From Streptomyces purpureus (GTDB lineage: Bacteria > Actinomycetota > Actinomycetes > Streptomycetales > Streptomycetaceae): a stretch of DNA of 64,000 bases. Below, piece by piece: positions 42,183 to 51,050 of the stretch. Position 1 is the first letter of the stretch, and each line of letters starts with the position of its first letter. Both the position numbers and the translations under genes were made by a program. The notes under the pieces were generated by a model. That model worked only from the letters and a program-made list of their open reading frames with translations, was not told the DNA's origin and made no database searches. The stretch covers positions 122,012 to 186,011 of the forward strand of contig NZ_BMQQ01000005.1 in the NCBI RefSeq assembly GCF_014648195.1, given 5' to 3'.

Positions 42183-42932
42183 TCAGGCCTCCGGTCCGGC
42201 CAGGTCGAAGTCGTCCTTGGTCAGCTCGGCGCGGAGCCGCTGCTCGGCGATGTCCGCGTAGTGCTCGGAGAGCTCGACGCCGATGAACTTGCGGCCCTCG
42301 CGCAGGGCTGCGACACCAGTCGTGCCGGAGCCGGTGAAGGGGTCGAGGACGGTTCCGCCCGGCGGGCAGATACGCACCAGCTCCCGCATCACCTCCACGG
42401 GCTTCTGCGTGATGTGCACGCGGTCCTTCCGAGGCTGGCTCGCGGTGTAGAGGCCGGGCAGGTAGACGGGGTTCCGGTCGGGGTCGACCGGGCCCTTGGT
42501 GCCCCAGACGATGTATTCGCAGGACTGCTTGAGCCGGCCCTTCTGCGGTCGGGCGACGGGCTTGTGCCACGAGGCGATGCCGCGCCAGGTCCAGCCGGCG
42601 GCCTGGAGCGCGTCGGTGGTGGTGGGCAGTTGCCTCCAGTCGGTGAAGACAAGCGCGGCGCCCGACTCGGCGGTGGCCCGGTAGGACTCGGTGAGCAGGA
42701 GGGTGAGCCAGAAGTCGTACGAGCGCTGGTCGCGGTTCTCCCCGGGGAAGTTGGCGAGGTCGTGCTCGGCGTCGCCCGAGGTGTACTTCGCGCGGGCACT
42801 GCGGCCGGTTCGTTCGCCGCTGGTTCGGCCACCGCTGTTGTAGGGCGGGTCCGTGATCACGGCATCGACGCTGTTGTCGGGGATGCCGGCGAGGGCGGTC
42901 AGCGCGTCGCCTCGGTGCAGGGTGTACGGCAT
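42183..42932 (-). CDS. Orphan site-specific DNA methyltransferase (beta-type, N6A/N4C)
   Basis: A 249-aa DNA amino-methyltransferase. The catalytic motif DAVITDPPYNSGG is N-terminal and the SAM-binding GTVLDPFTGSGTTGVAAL is C-terminal, the order of beta-class enzymes, with the target-recognition stretch between them. Whether it methylates adenine or cytosine cannot be told. The ATG at 42932 has GGAAAGAGAG upstream. No cognate restriction gene sits on the same strand; a NucS-like nuclease gene converges on it. It may serve self-protection or regulation. Confidence 0.9.
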   Translation of the reverse strand: MPYTLHRGDALTALAGIPDNSVDAVITDPPYNSGGRTSGERTGRSARAKYTSGDAEHDLANFPGENRDQRSYDFWLTLLLTESYRATAESGAALVFTDWRQLPTTTDALQAAGWTWRGIASWHKPVARPQKGRLKQSCEYIVWGTKGPVDPDRNPVYLPGLYTASQPRKDRVHITQKPVEVMRELVRICPPGGTVLDPFTGSGTTGVAALREGRKFIGVELSEHYADIAEQRLRAELTKDDFDLAGPEA

Positions 42933-43497
42933 GGTGCGGTTCTCTCTTTCCGCGGGGACGGTCGTGCGGGATTCCGCGTTCCCGGAACACCGCGCACGTC
43001 GGCTTGATTCGCTCCCGGAAGCCACAGAAGCAGCCGCCTGCGGAGAGCGATGGGCTGGAGAGTAACCACCATTCTCGGCCGCACCTAATGGCGCTCTGCC
43101 GCCGCATCACGGGCCTCGACTGCCAGACGTGGCGTCGTTTGGTGCGGCCGGAATTCGTCTCTACAGTCTCGCCGTGTTCGACGGACCGGGGTCGCCCTCC
43201 CACCCTGTTGAGCTGTGTTGATGCGTGTTGCCTCGTCCAGATGGCAGCACGGGCAGCATCCGCGAAGCGGTCTGATATTTAGGCGAGGCGTTTTCTCTAT
43301 GTGGCGCGTGAGATTAAGAGCGCGGCTGGCTGCCGCCCTCCAGTAGAGAGGTGCCCAGGGGTCGGGAGTTAGCCGCTCCCGACCCCTGGACCTCCATTCC
43401 CTGATCTCAAGGGTTGTGAATTTCCGACCGGTGCGGTGCCGGTGACCTTTTCGACGAGAACGCTGGTGCCGCGCTGCCTACGAGTAAGGAGCTGCTG
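42933..43497. other. Divergent intergenic region before the transfer operon
   Basis: About 565 bases without a clear gene, separating the methyltransferase from the transfer genes. It should contain their divergent promoters. The main visible structure is a perfect 14-bp inverted repeat at 43355-43389 (separate entry). The composition around 43270-43330 is lower in GC than the flanks, which suits a promoter, but I cannot name hexamers with confidence. Confidence 0.5.
43355..43389. terminator. 14-bp perfect hairpin upstream of the transfer operon
   Basis: CCAGGGGTCGGGAG (43355-43368) and CTCCCGACCCCTGG (43376-43389) form a perfect stem with a 7-base loop. No T-run follows. It lies about 110 bases before a short leader frame, so it may be an attenuator, an mRNA-stabilising 5' hairpin or an operator rather than a simple terminator. 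Confidence 0.55.
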
Positions 43498-43575
43498 ATG
43501 CAGCATGCCCAGGCACGCCCTTCCCCAGAGCCCGGCTCCTGCGCCCTCGGTTCGGCGGACGGCCCTCAGCTGTGA
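43498..43575 (+). CDS. Short leader peptide coupled to the VirB1-like gene
   Basis: A 25-codon frame (MQHAQARPSPEPGSCALG...) starts at ATG 43498 after AAGGAG and ends with TGA at 43573-43575. This overlaps the GTG start of the next gene (43572) in a GTGA arrangement. The downstream gene has no ribosome binding site of its own, so ribosomes finishing the leader probably re-initiate there. The peptide has no domain. Confidence 0.5.
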   Translation: MQHAQARPSPEPGSCALGSADGPQL

Positions 43576-44702
43576 AGGCGGGCGCGGCGATAGTCGGGGC
43601 CGTCGCTCTCGGCCCGCTGCTGCTGGTCGCCCCGCTCGCGATGGCTCTGGCCGGCGCGTCCAGCGCCCAGGCCGCCTGCGCGAACGGCAATACACAGGCT
43701 GTGGATTCTGCGGCGGTTGCCAAGCAGGTGGATTCGATCCTCAAGGGCGGCGGCGGCAAGGCCACAGTGTCCGTCCCGGGGCTGGACGATCCCGCGGAGC
43801 AGATCCCGAACGCCAAGACGATCCAGGCCACCGGCGTCGCCATGAAGGTGCCGGCCCGGGGCCAGGTCGTGGCTCTGGCCACAGCCTTGCAGGAGTCGGG
43901 GCTGCGGAATCTCGACTACGGCGACCGGGATTCACTCGGTCTCTTCCAGCAGCGCCCCAGCCAGGGCTGGGGAACGGCCCAGCAGATCCGCGATCCGGTG
44001 CACGCGTCGACAAAGTTCTACGAGGCGCTGCTGAAGGTCCCGGGCTGGCAGTCCATGACCGTCACGCAGGCGGCGCAGGCGGTCCAGAAGAGCGGCTTCC
44101 CCGACGCGTACGCGAAGTGGGAGCCGCTGGCCACGGCCCTACAGAAGGCCATCGCCACGTCGCTGTCCGCAGGGTCGAGTTCCGACACGGGCGACAAGAC
44201 CGACCCGACGGATGCGACGCCCGGCGCGTGCGGCACTGGCGAGGACGGTGCCAAGTTCGGTCCGATCCCTGCCGGCTCCGTCCCCAAGGACTACAAGATC
44301 CCGGCTGATGCGCCCAAGTCGGTCCGCACCGCCATCCGCTGGGGTCTCGGTCAGCTCGGCACTCCGTATCAGTGGGGTGGCGCGTGTACCGATCCGCGCG
44401 GCCAGGACCCGATGGGCCGCTGCGACTGCTCGTCCCTGATGCAGATGTCGTACAAGGCCGGGGGCGTCTCGATCTCCCGGACCACGTACACGCAGGTCAA
44501 GGAGGGCAAGGCGGTCAGCGTCGATGCCCTCAAGCCGGGCGATCTCCTCTTCACTCGCGGCACGGCCCAAGTCCCGGAACACGTAGGGATGTTCATCGGT
44601 GACGGCCTGATTCTGCATGCTCCGCGTACCGGTGACGTGGTCAAGATCTCGACTCTCGCCGACTGGCGGCCGGACGTGCTCGCCGCCCGCCGGATCGTCT
44701 GA
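43572..44702 (+). CDS. VirB1-like bifunctional peptidoglycan hydrolase (lysozyme-like + NlpC/P60)
   Basis: A 376-aa exported protein. After a signal peptide (first 35 residues, ending SSAQA-AC) a lysozyme-like domain has a probable catalytic glutamate in ATALQESGLRNL, then DSLGLFQQRPSQGWGT. From about residue 255 an NlpC/P60 cysteine-peptidase domain follows: GTPYQWGGAC, nucleophile in RCDCSSLMQMSY and histidine in EHVGMFIGDG. It should open the cell wall for the type IV channel, like VirB1/TcpG proteins. The GTG start is coupled to a short leader frame. Confidence 0.9.
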   Translation: MKAGAAIVGAVALGPLLLVAPLAMALAGASSAQAACANGNTQAVDSAAVAKQVDSILKGGGGKATVSVPGLDDPAEQIPNAKTIQATGVAMKVPARGQVVALATALQESGLRNLDYGDRDSLGLFQQRPSQGWGTAQQIRDPVHASTKFYEALLKVPGWQSMTVTQAAQAVQKSGFPDAYAKWEPLATALQKAIATSLSAGSSSDTGDKTDPTDATPGACGTGEDGAKFGPIPAGSVPKDYKIPADAPKSVRTAIRWGLGQLGTPYQWGGACTDPRGQDPMGRCDCSSLMQMSYKAGGVSISRTTYTQVKEGKAVSVDALKPGDLLFTRGTAQVPEHVGMFIGDGLILHAPRTGDVVKISTLADWRPDVLAARRIV

Positions 44703-44774
44703 CCGGCCCCCCTCTCCCCCTCTCACTCCTCCCCTTCCGGGCCTTCGCGCGCCCATATTCGTACTGGAGTTCCA

Positions 44775-45083
44775 ATGAAGCTCATTCAGCACGCCCAGAT
44801 GCTGGCGTACAACCCTGGCGTCACACCGAGCGAGGGCGGCCTGCCCGGCCTCGACGTCCTCAAGAAGGTCATGGGCAGCATCAACCTCTTCGGCATCATC
44901 GCCACGGTCGGCGCCCTCGCCATCTCCGCCATCGTCTGGGCCTGGGGCCACCACAGCGGAGGCCACCAGGCCGAGGCCAACGGCAAGAAGGGCACAGTCG
45001 TCGCCGCCGGCTGCGCCCTCCTGCTCGGCGCGGCCAACGGCGTCGTCGCGTTCTTCTCGGCGATGGGGACGCAGGTTCACTGA
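44775..45083 (+). CDS. DUF6112-type small membrane protein (possible T4SS pilin/VirB2-like)
   Basis: A 102-aa protein with two hydrophobic segments (about 38-57 and 73-95) separated by a charged His/Gly/Lys loop. The layout matches DUF6112 proteins in actinobacterial conjugative elements and resembles VirB2/TrbC-like pilins or small channel subunits. No cleavable signal is evident. Its stop overlaps the next start by one base (TGATG), so translation is coupled to the VirB8-like gene. Confidence 0.72.
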   Translation: MKLIQHAQMLAYNPGVTPSEGGLPGLDVLKKVMGSINLFGIIATVGALAISAIVWAWGHHSGGHQAEANGKKGTVVAAGCALLLGAANGVVAFFSAMGTQVH

Positions 45084-45769
45084 TGCCGAAGAATCGTTTC
45101 CCTTCCGCCAGGGGGCAGAGGCACGGAGCCCCGTCCTCGGTTCTGCGCCGCGCCTCGATCGGCGGCATCGTCCTCGCTGTCCTGCTGGCCGTCGCCGGTC
45201 TGGTCGCGTACGTCACCCGTGCGGAGAGCCCGGCCGCGCCGAAGGCCACCCCCGCGCCGGCGTCCTCTTCGACGTCGCCCTCCCCTGCCACCACCACGCA
45301 CGCCGGGGTGGCGGTGGTCGCGCCGCCCAGGACGACGGATCCGATCGAGTTCGCCAAGGCCGCCACCAAAGTCCTGTGGACGTACGACACCCGGTCCTTC
45401 TCGCAGACCGAGCACCTGGCCGGTCTCAAGCAGTGGATGACCAGCGAGAAGAAGTACGCGGACTGGAAGTCGGTCTCGGACCAGGTACCCAGCCCGGTGT
45501 TGTGGTCGCGGATGCACGACAACGGGCAGCACGCCGGCGCCACGGTCGGCGAGGGCCACTTCCCGCAGGCATTCAAGACCGCCCTGGCCCAGGACCCCGG
45601 CGCGATCACCGAGGCGTACGTCTACGCCGTCACGGTCACCGGCAAGCAGTCCATCGCCTGGAAGGGCTCCGGTGCCGGAGCCGAGTCCCGCTCGACGACC
45701 CTCGCCGTCCAGTGCCGACCGGACCGCGACTGCGCCCTCGTCGGCGTCCTGCCGAACGTCGCGCCGTGA
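45083..45769 (+). CDS. VirB8/TcpC-like membrane-anchored transfer protein
   Basis: A 228-aa protein with a short cytoplasmic basic N-terminus, one membrane segment (about 24-46), a Pro/Ser/Thr/Ala-rich linker and an extracytoplasmic domain (about 90-228). Its length and secondary-structure feel fit the NTF2-like fold of VirB8/TcpC channel proteins. The identification rests on topology and on its position between DUF6112 and VirB6-like genes, not on a sequence motif. It overlaps the preceding gene by one base. Confidence 0.6.
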   Translation: MPKNRFPSARGQRHGAPSSVLRRASIGGIVLAVLLAVAGLVAYVTRAESPAAPKATPAPASSSTSPSPATTTHAGVAVVAPPRTTDPIEFAKAATKVLWTYDTRSFSQTEHLAGLKQWMTSEKKYADWKSVSDQVPSPVLWSRMHDNGQHAGATVGEGHFPQAFKTALAQDPGAITEAYVYAVTVTGKQSIAWKGSGAGAESRSTTLAVQCRPDRDCALVGVLPNVAP

Positions 45770-45800
45770 TCGCCCTCAACCTGTGTAAGGAGGCACCCTC

Positions 45801-47171
45801 ATGGGGGCTTGCGACCTTCCTCTGATGAGTACGGTCTGCGACACCGTAGGCGGTGTCGTCGGCGCGACCGGCGAAGCCGTCACGGACGGCATCGGCGCCT
45901 GGATCGCCAAGTCGATGGGCGAGATGGCCCAGGCCGCAGCTGACCTGGCCTCGAAGGCCGTCGACAAGACCACCGCCATCGATCTCAACGCCGAGTGGTT
46001 CAGGAGCAACTACGAACTGATCCTGCCCATCGGCCTCATCCTCACCGTCGGCACGTTCTGCCTCCAGCTCACCCGCGCCGCCTGGCGCCGGGACGAACGC
46101 GCCCTCGCTCAGGCGGTATACGGAACAGTGGCCGGCGTCCTGTTCGCGTTCGCCGCCATCGCCTGCACCACCGTCGCGATCACCGTGGTCGACGCGCTCA
46201 GCGCCGGCCTGTTCAAGGCCGCCAACAGCTCCGTAGACGACGCGGTACGCCGCATCATCAAGGTCAACGAGTTGGGGGCGATGTACGGCCTGGGCTGGGG
46301 CGTCCCCGCCATCGTCGCACTCGGCTGCGCGGTCGGCGCCTTCCTCTACTGGGCGGTGATGGTCGCCCGCAAGGTCGGCATCCTGGTCCTGGTCACCCTG
46401 GCCGTGTTCGCCGGGGCCGGCGGCGGCTGGGAGGTCGCGCGGCGCTGGCGGCGCGGCTGGATCGAGGCGACCAGCACCCTGATCGTCTCCAAGCTCCTGA
46501 TGACCATCGTGTTCCTGCTGGGCGTCTCCGCCATGGGCAAGACCGACGCGAGCGACGGTCTGAGCGCCCTGTCGGACGCGATCGCGGGCATCGTCGTGAT
46601 GGTCCTGGTGCTGCTCTGCCCCTACGCCACGTACAAATTCGTGCACTGGGCGGCCGACGGCGGCGGCCACGACGATCTGCACCGCACCGGTGTCGCGGGC
46701 ATGGCGGTCGCCGCGGGTGCGGCGAAGACCGCAGGCCAGCTCGCGGTCCAGGCCGGCACGGGAATGCGGGCTCCGCAGGGACCGGCAAAGGTGCCGGGCC
46801 AGGGCTCCGGTGGCGTCGCCTCCGGGATCGACCCGACGGGCGGATCCAGTGGTGAGGCCAAACCGAAGCAGACCCACTTCCGCTTCGGTGAGGATCCGAA
46901 CGCGACCGGCGACAAGGGCCGGGCGCTGATCCGCCGTCCTCCCACGGACGGCGACCGCGGAGTCCCGCTCATCCAGCGCCCCGGTGGCAGCGAGGCGTCC
47001 GACTCGGCGCCGGCGCTCTCCGGGCCTACACCACAGGGCGCCTCGGTCTCGGTCCCGCAGGTCACGCACCTGGACCCGCCGGCACCACGGCGCAGCGGTC
47101 CTCCTCCGCAGGGTGGCGCCACCCCGCAGCGGTGGATCTATCCCGGGCCAGCGGACCGCTCGGGCTCGTAG
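45801..47171 (+). CDS. VirB6/TrbL-like polytopic transfer channel protein
   Basis: A 456-aa protein with an N-terminal amphipathic stretch, six or so membrane segments between about 70 and 290 and a long Pro/Gly/Ser-rich, probably disordered C-terminal tail. This is the topology of VirB6/TrbL channel subunits in Gram-positive T4SSs. The ATG at 45801 follows AAGGAGG. It stands between the VirB8-like and SCO6880-like genes, the usual order in actinobacterial elements. Confidence 0.72.
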   Translation: MGACDLPLMSTVCDTVGGVVGATGEAVTDGIGAWIAKSMGEMAQAAADLASKAVDKTTAIDLNAEWFRSNYELILPIGLILTVGTFCLQLTRAAWRRDERALAQAVYGTVAGVLFAFAAIACTTVAITVVDALSAGLFKAANSSVDDAVRRIIKVNELGAMYGLGWGVPAIVALGCAVGAFLYWAVMVARKVGILVLVTLAVFAGAGGGWEVARRWRRGWIEATSTLIVSKLLMTIVFLLGVSAMGKTDASDGLSALSDAIAGIVVMVLVLLCPYATYKFVHWAADGGGHDDLHRTGVAGMAVAAGAAKTAGQLAVQAGTGMRAPQGPAKVPGQGSGGVASGIDPTGGSSGEAKPKQTHFRFGEDPNATGDKGRALIRRPPTDGDRGVPLIQRPGGSEASDSAPALSGPTPQGASVSVPQVTHLDPPAPRRSGPPPQGGATPQRWIYPGPADRSGS

Positions 47172-47260
47172 CCCGGAGCTGACGGGGTGGGCCGAGGCCC
47201 GCCCGGCCCACCCCGTCCTCGTCTTCTTCTTTCTCCTCATGTTCCAAGGACGGCTTCGCC

Positions 47261-48730
47261 ATGCTCTCTGACACTTCTCACCCCGACGGTCCGCCCACCG
47301 TCAAGTTCCCTCACCGCTCGCGCCGGGGCGTGCTGCTCGGTCTCTCGGCCCCGCAGCTGATCGTCGTCGCGACCTGCGGTCTGCTCCTGCTCGGGGTGCT
47401 GCTCGCCTCCGGTGTGACCGGAGCGCTCCAGCTCGTACCGCTGTGGGCCGTCGTCCTCGCGGCCGTCTTCATCCGCCACCGCGGACGGGCGCTCGTCGAC
47501 TGGGCGCCGATCGCGATCCGATACGCGCTCCGACGCTTCCGGGGGCAGCTGGTCTGGCTCGCCCGGCCGTCCACCCGACCGCAGCGAGAGGGTCTGCTCC
47601 ACCTGCCTGGCACGGCCGCGTCCCTGCGGGTGGTCTCCTCGCCGGACGGCCGCCTCGGCGCGGTGCACGATCCGCACCAGGCCACCCTCACCGCCGTGGT
47701 GAAGGTCTCCTCCCGCGCCTTCGCCCTGCTCGACCCCGCCACCCAGACCGGCAACGTCTCCGGCTGGGGCCGCACCCTGGCCGCGCTCGCGCGCACCGGG
47801 CACATCGCCCGCGTCCAGGTCCTGGAGCGCACCGTCCCCGACTCCGGCGACGCGCTGAACCGCTACTGGCACGAGCACGGCAACGCCCAGACCCCGCTTG
47901 CCGGTCCGATCTACGGCGACCTGCTGGCCGCTGCCGGCCCCGCCGCCGCGCCCCACGAGGCGTACGTCTCCCTCGCCCTCGATCTCAAGGCGGCCCGCCG
48001 CCTGATCAACCAGGCCGGCGGCGGGCTCACCGGAGCCTTCGCGGTCCTGTCCCAGCTCGCCTCCACCTTCGACCAGGCCGCCCGGACCTCCGGGCTCATG
48101 CCCGCGGGCTGGCTCCCCGCGCGCGAGATCGCCGCCGTGATCCGCACCGCGTACGACCCCAAGGCGTCGGCCGCGCTCGACCGGTGGTCCGACTCGGGCC
48201 GTCCGCAGGCCGACCCCGCTGCCGCCGGGCCGGTGGTCCTAGTCGAGAAGGCCGACCGTATCCAGACCGACTCGGCCCATCACGCCACGTTCTGGATCGA
48301 GAACTGGCCGCGCATCGAGACCAGCCCCGGCTTCCTGCACCAGCTCCTGTTCACCACCGGCGTGCGCCGCACCCTCTCGCTGACCTACGAGCCCAAGGGA
48401 CTGGAGGCCGCCCTGAAGGACGTACAGCGCAAGAAGGCCACCGTGATCGCGGACGCCGCCGAGCGGGCCCGCAAGGGACAGGTCGACTCCGAGGAGGACT
48501 CGGTCGAGTACGCCGACATCAAGCAGCGCGAGCGCCAGCTCATCGCCGGACACGCCGATGTCGCACTCACCGGCCTGCTCACCGTGAGCGCGGACACGAG
48601 CGAGGAACTCAACGCCGCCTGCGCCGCCGTCGAGACCGCGGCCGTCGCCGCCCTCGTCGACCTGCGCCTGCTGACCTGGCAGCAGGCCGAAGCCTTCACC
48701 AACGCCGCTCTGCCGCTCGCCCGCCTGTAG
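47261..48730 (+). CDS. SCO6880 family conjugation protein (PrgI/TcpE-like with VirB4 N-terminal-like region)
   Basis: A 489-aa protein with two close membrane segments (about 28-65) after a short leader, then a large soluble part. The family named SCO6880 in Streptomyces has this layout. The membrane part resembles PrgI/TcpE and the soluble part the N-terminal half of VirB4, so the ATPase proper is split off as the next large gene (49250). No Walker motif is present, as expected. It is a core T4SS component. Confidence 0.78.
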   Translation: MLSDTSHPDGPPTVKFPHRSRRGVLLGLSAPQLIVVATCGLLLLGVLLASGVTGALQLVPLWAVVLAAVFIRHRGRALVDWAPIAIRYALRRFRGQLVWLARPSTRPQREGLLHLPGTAASLRVVSSPDGRLGAVHDPHQATLTAVVKVSSRAFALLDPATQTGNVSGWGRTLAALARTGHIARVQVLERTVPDSGDALNRYWHEHGNAQTPLAGPIYGDLLAAAGPAAAPHEAYVSLALDLKAARRLINQAGGGLTGAFAVLSQLASTFDQAARTSGLMPAGWLPAREIAAVIRTAYDPKASAALDRWSDSGRPQADPAAAGPVVLVEKADRIQTDSAHHATFWIENWPRIETSPGFLHQLLFTTGVRRTLSLTYEPKGLEAALKDVQRKKATVIADAAERARKGQVDSEEDSVEYADIKQRERQLIAGHADVALTGLLTVSADTSEELNAACAAVETAAVAALVDLRLLTWQQAEAFTNAALPLARL

Positions 48731-48774
48731 CGCAGCCCAGCACCACCGACCGCGCTCTACCGAAGGGCACCCCC

Positions 48775-49230
48775 ATGCCGACCGAGCCCCTGCCCGACCT
48801 GGCTCCGGACTTCGTCCCGTTCGCCACCGCCGCCCTCGACTTCCACCGGGCCATCAACATGCCCGTCGCCCCGGTCGCCGCCAGCCGCACCGAACTGGAC
48901 TCCCTGCACGCCCACCTGGTCGCCCTGTACGGGCTGCTGGACGCGCACACCGCGCGGACCTCTCCCGTGGCCGCAGCCGAGGGCGACCACCTGAGGGCCT
49001 GCCGCATCCGGCTGTGGCAGGCAGCCGAGCACCTCCACGCCGCGTATCACGCGGCCCCGCAGCGACTCACCGGCCGCCTCCCCACGCGGGAGGCATGCCG
49101 GGCCCACCTTCCCGAGGGCGCCCCCGACCTCACCGTGTGCCAGCGCCACCTCGCCACCGCCGCCCGCGTCCGCCGTGCCCACACCCCGGCCGACCTGCGC
49201 GACCCCTTCACCGGCCTCACCCGCCACTGA
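48775..49230 (+). CDS. DUF6238-type small hypothetical protein
   Basis: A 151-aa mostly helical soluble protein (LDFHRAINMPVAPVAASRTELDSL through LWQAAEHLHAAYHAAPQ). It resembles DUF6238 proteins found between the SCO6880 and VirB4-like genes of actinobacterial conjugative elements. Function unknown. Its ATG at 48775 follows GAAGGG, and it precedes the VirB4-like start by 19 bases, so it belongs to the transfer operon. Confidence 0.65.
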   Translation: MPTEPLPDLAPDFVPFATAALDFHRAINMPVAPVAASRTELDSLHAHLVALYGLLDAHTARTSPVAAAEGDHLRACRIRLWQAAEHLHAAYHAAPQRLTGRLPTREACRAHLPEGAPDLTVCQRHLATAARVRRAHTPADLRDPFTGLTRH

Positions 49231-49249
49231 CCACCGGAGCACCACCGCC

Positions 49250-50755
49250 ATGCCCACCCGAACCACCCGCGCCAGCGCCAGCCCACTGTTCGTCCCTCGC
49301 AAGACCGACCGCCGCACGGCCCGCGCAGCACGCGACCAGTTCGCCGCCGCCCGCGACAAGGCCCGCCACGCCGCCCGGCCCGAAGTCCGCCATACCACGA
49401 CCGGCATCGATCCCGAACTGCGCGCCACCTACCCGGCCGCTGGCCGCTCCGGTCCCACCTCCGCCCGCGGCGGCCTGCTCAAGCTCCCCGCCCACCGGAT
49501 GACCACAGCCACCGCCTCCGGTGCCTACCCCTTCCTCGCCGAGGGCGGCCTCGGCGCCCAGGGCATCTACGTGGGCCGTGACGTGCACGCGGAGGCCGCC
49601 TTCACCTACGACCCGTTCGCGCTCTACGGACGGCTCGACGGCTTCACGAATCCGAACATTCTGCTCGCCGGGGTCATCGGCATGGGCAAGTCCGCCCTGG
49701 CCAAGTCCCTCGCCGTACGAGCCGTGGCCTTCGGCTACCACATCTACGTGCCCTGCGACCCCAAGGGCGAATGGACCGTGGTCGCCCAGGCGCTGGGCGG
49801 GCAGACCATCGCACTCGGCCCGGGCCTTCCCGGCCGGCTGAATCCACTGGACGCCCCCGCCCGGCCGTACGGCGTCAGCCAGGACGACTGGGCCGGCGAG
49901 GTCCGCAAGCGACGCCTGCTTCTCCTCGGCTCCCTCGCGAAGACCGTTCTGCGGCGCGACCTGCACCCGATGGAGCACACCGCCCTGGACGTGGCACTCG
50001 ACCAGGCGGTCGCCCACGCCGAAGCAACCGGCACCACCCCGCTGCTCGGAGACATCGCGTACGTACTCGGCGCACCCGAGCGGCTCAACACCGCACTCGG
50101 TGACCTGTCCGGACGCCTCGGACGCGCGGCCGAGGACCTGGCCCACGCGCTGCGGCGCCTCGTCCACGGCGACCTGGCCGGCATGTTCGACGCGCCAAGC
50201 ACCGTCGCGTTCGACCCGGCCGCGCCGATGCTCTCCATCGACCTTTCCCGGCTCGGCGGCACCGGCGACGACACCGCGCTCGTCCTGGCGATGACCTGCG
50301 CCTCCGCGTGGATGGAGTCCGCGCTCGCCGACCCCACCGGTGGACGGCGCTGGGTGATCTACGACGAGGCATGGCGCGTGATGCGGCACGTCGCCCTGCT
50401 CGAACGCATGCAGAGCCAGTGGAAGCTCAGCCGGGGCCTCGGCATCGCCAACATGATGGTCATCCACCGCCTCAGCGACCTGCTCACCGCGGGCGACGCC
50501 GGATCCCGGGGCCGCGCCCTCGCCGAGGGCCTGCTCACCGACTGCTCCACCCGCATCATCTACCGCCAGGAAGCCGACCAACTCGGCTCCGCCGCCGCCC
50601 TGTTGGGTCTCACCGGCGTCGAGACCCAGGCCGTCTCCGCCCTCACCAAGGGGCGCGGCCTGTGGAAAGTCGCAGGCCGGTCGTTCATTACTCAACATCT
50701 GCTCCACCCGCACGAGCGCGAGCTGTTCGACACGGATGCCCGGATGCACACCTGA
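49250..50755 (+). CDS. VirB4-like T4SS ATPase (C-terminal part)
   Basis: A 501-aa RecA-like ATPase. A basic N-terminus (about 1-50) leads to the Walker A motif GVIGMGKSAL (141-150), and Walker B is in RRWVIYDEAW with MVIHRLSDL (motif 3) after it. It corresponds to the C-terminal motor half of VirB4, its N-terminal half apparently being supplied by the SCO6880-type protein. It powers assembly or substrate passage of the mating channel. The ATG at 49250 follows GGAG. Confidence 0.88.
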   Translation: MPTRTTRASASPLFVPRKTDRRTARAARDQFAAARDKARHAARPEVRHTTTGIDPELRATYPAAGRSGPTSARGGLLKLPAHRMTTATASGAYPFLAEGGLGAQGIYVGRDVHAEAAFTYDPFALYGRLDGFTNPNILLAGVIGMGKSALAKSLAVRAVAFGYHIYVPCDPKGEWTVVAQALGGQTIALGPGLPGRLNPLDAPARPYGVSQDDWAGEVRKRRLLLLGSLAKTVLRRDLHPMEHTALDVALDQAVAHAEATGTTPLLGDIAYVLGAPERLNTALGDLSGRLGRAAEDLAHALRRLVHGDLAGMFDAPSTVAFDPAAPMLSIDLSRLGGTGDDTALVLAMTCASAWMESALADPTGGRRWVIYDEAWRVMRHVALLERMQSQWKLSRGLGIANMMVIHRLSDLLTAGDAGSRGRALAEGLLTDCSTRIIYRQEADQLGSAAALLGLTGVETQAVSALTKGRGLWKVAGRSFITQHLLHPHERELFDTDARMHT

Positions 50756-50858
50756 GCCGTCCGCTCCCGTACACGCCCCGGGGGAGCCGGCCCACGCCTC
50801 CCCGGCTCCCCCTCGCCAGTCGTCACATCACGCCCTCCGCACAGGAAGTCGCCCCGCC

Positions 50859-51050
50859 ATGCACCTGAAGCGCACCATCCGTCGCGGCCTGCGCCGCCTC
50901 GTCCAGCTCTACGCCGACGCCGCTCGCGCCCACACCGCACACGGCCATGCCTCCGTAACCCCCAGCCCGTGCGATCCCGTGGACGCGACACGGCCAGAGA
51001 CCGACCGGCGCCCTGACGCGCACGACGAGGGCGAGACCCACCATGGCTGA
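50859..51050 (+). CDS. Small basic protein, 63 aa
   Basis: A 63-aa protein beginning MHLKRTIRRGLRRLVQLYAD, an amphipathic basic helix, then a Pro/Asp-rich tail. It overlaps the next gene by eight bases, which suggests coupled translation. AGGAAG lies 10-14 bases before the ATG. No family is recognised. Confidence 0.5.
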   Translation: MHLKRTIRRGLRRLVQLYADAARAHTAHGHASVTPSPCDPVDATRPETDRRPDAHDEGETHHG

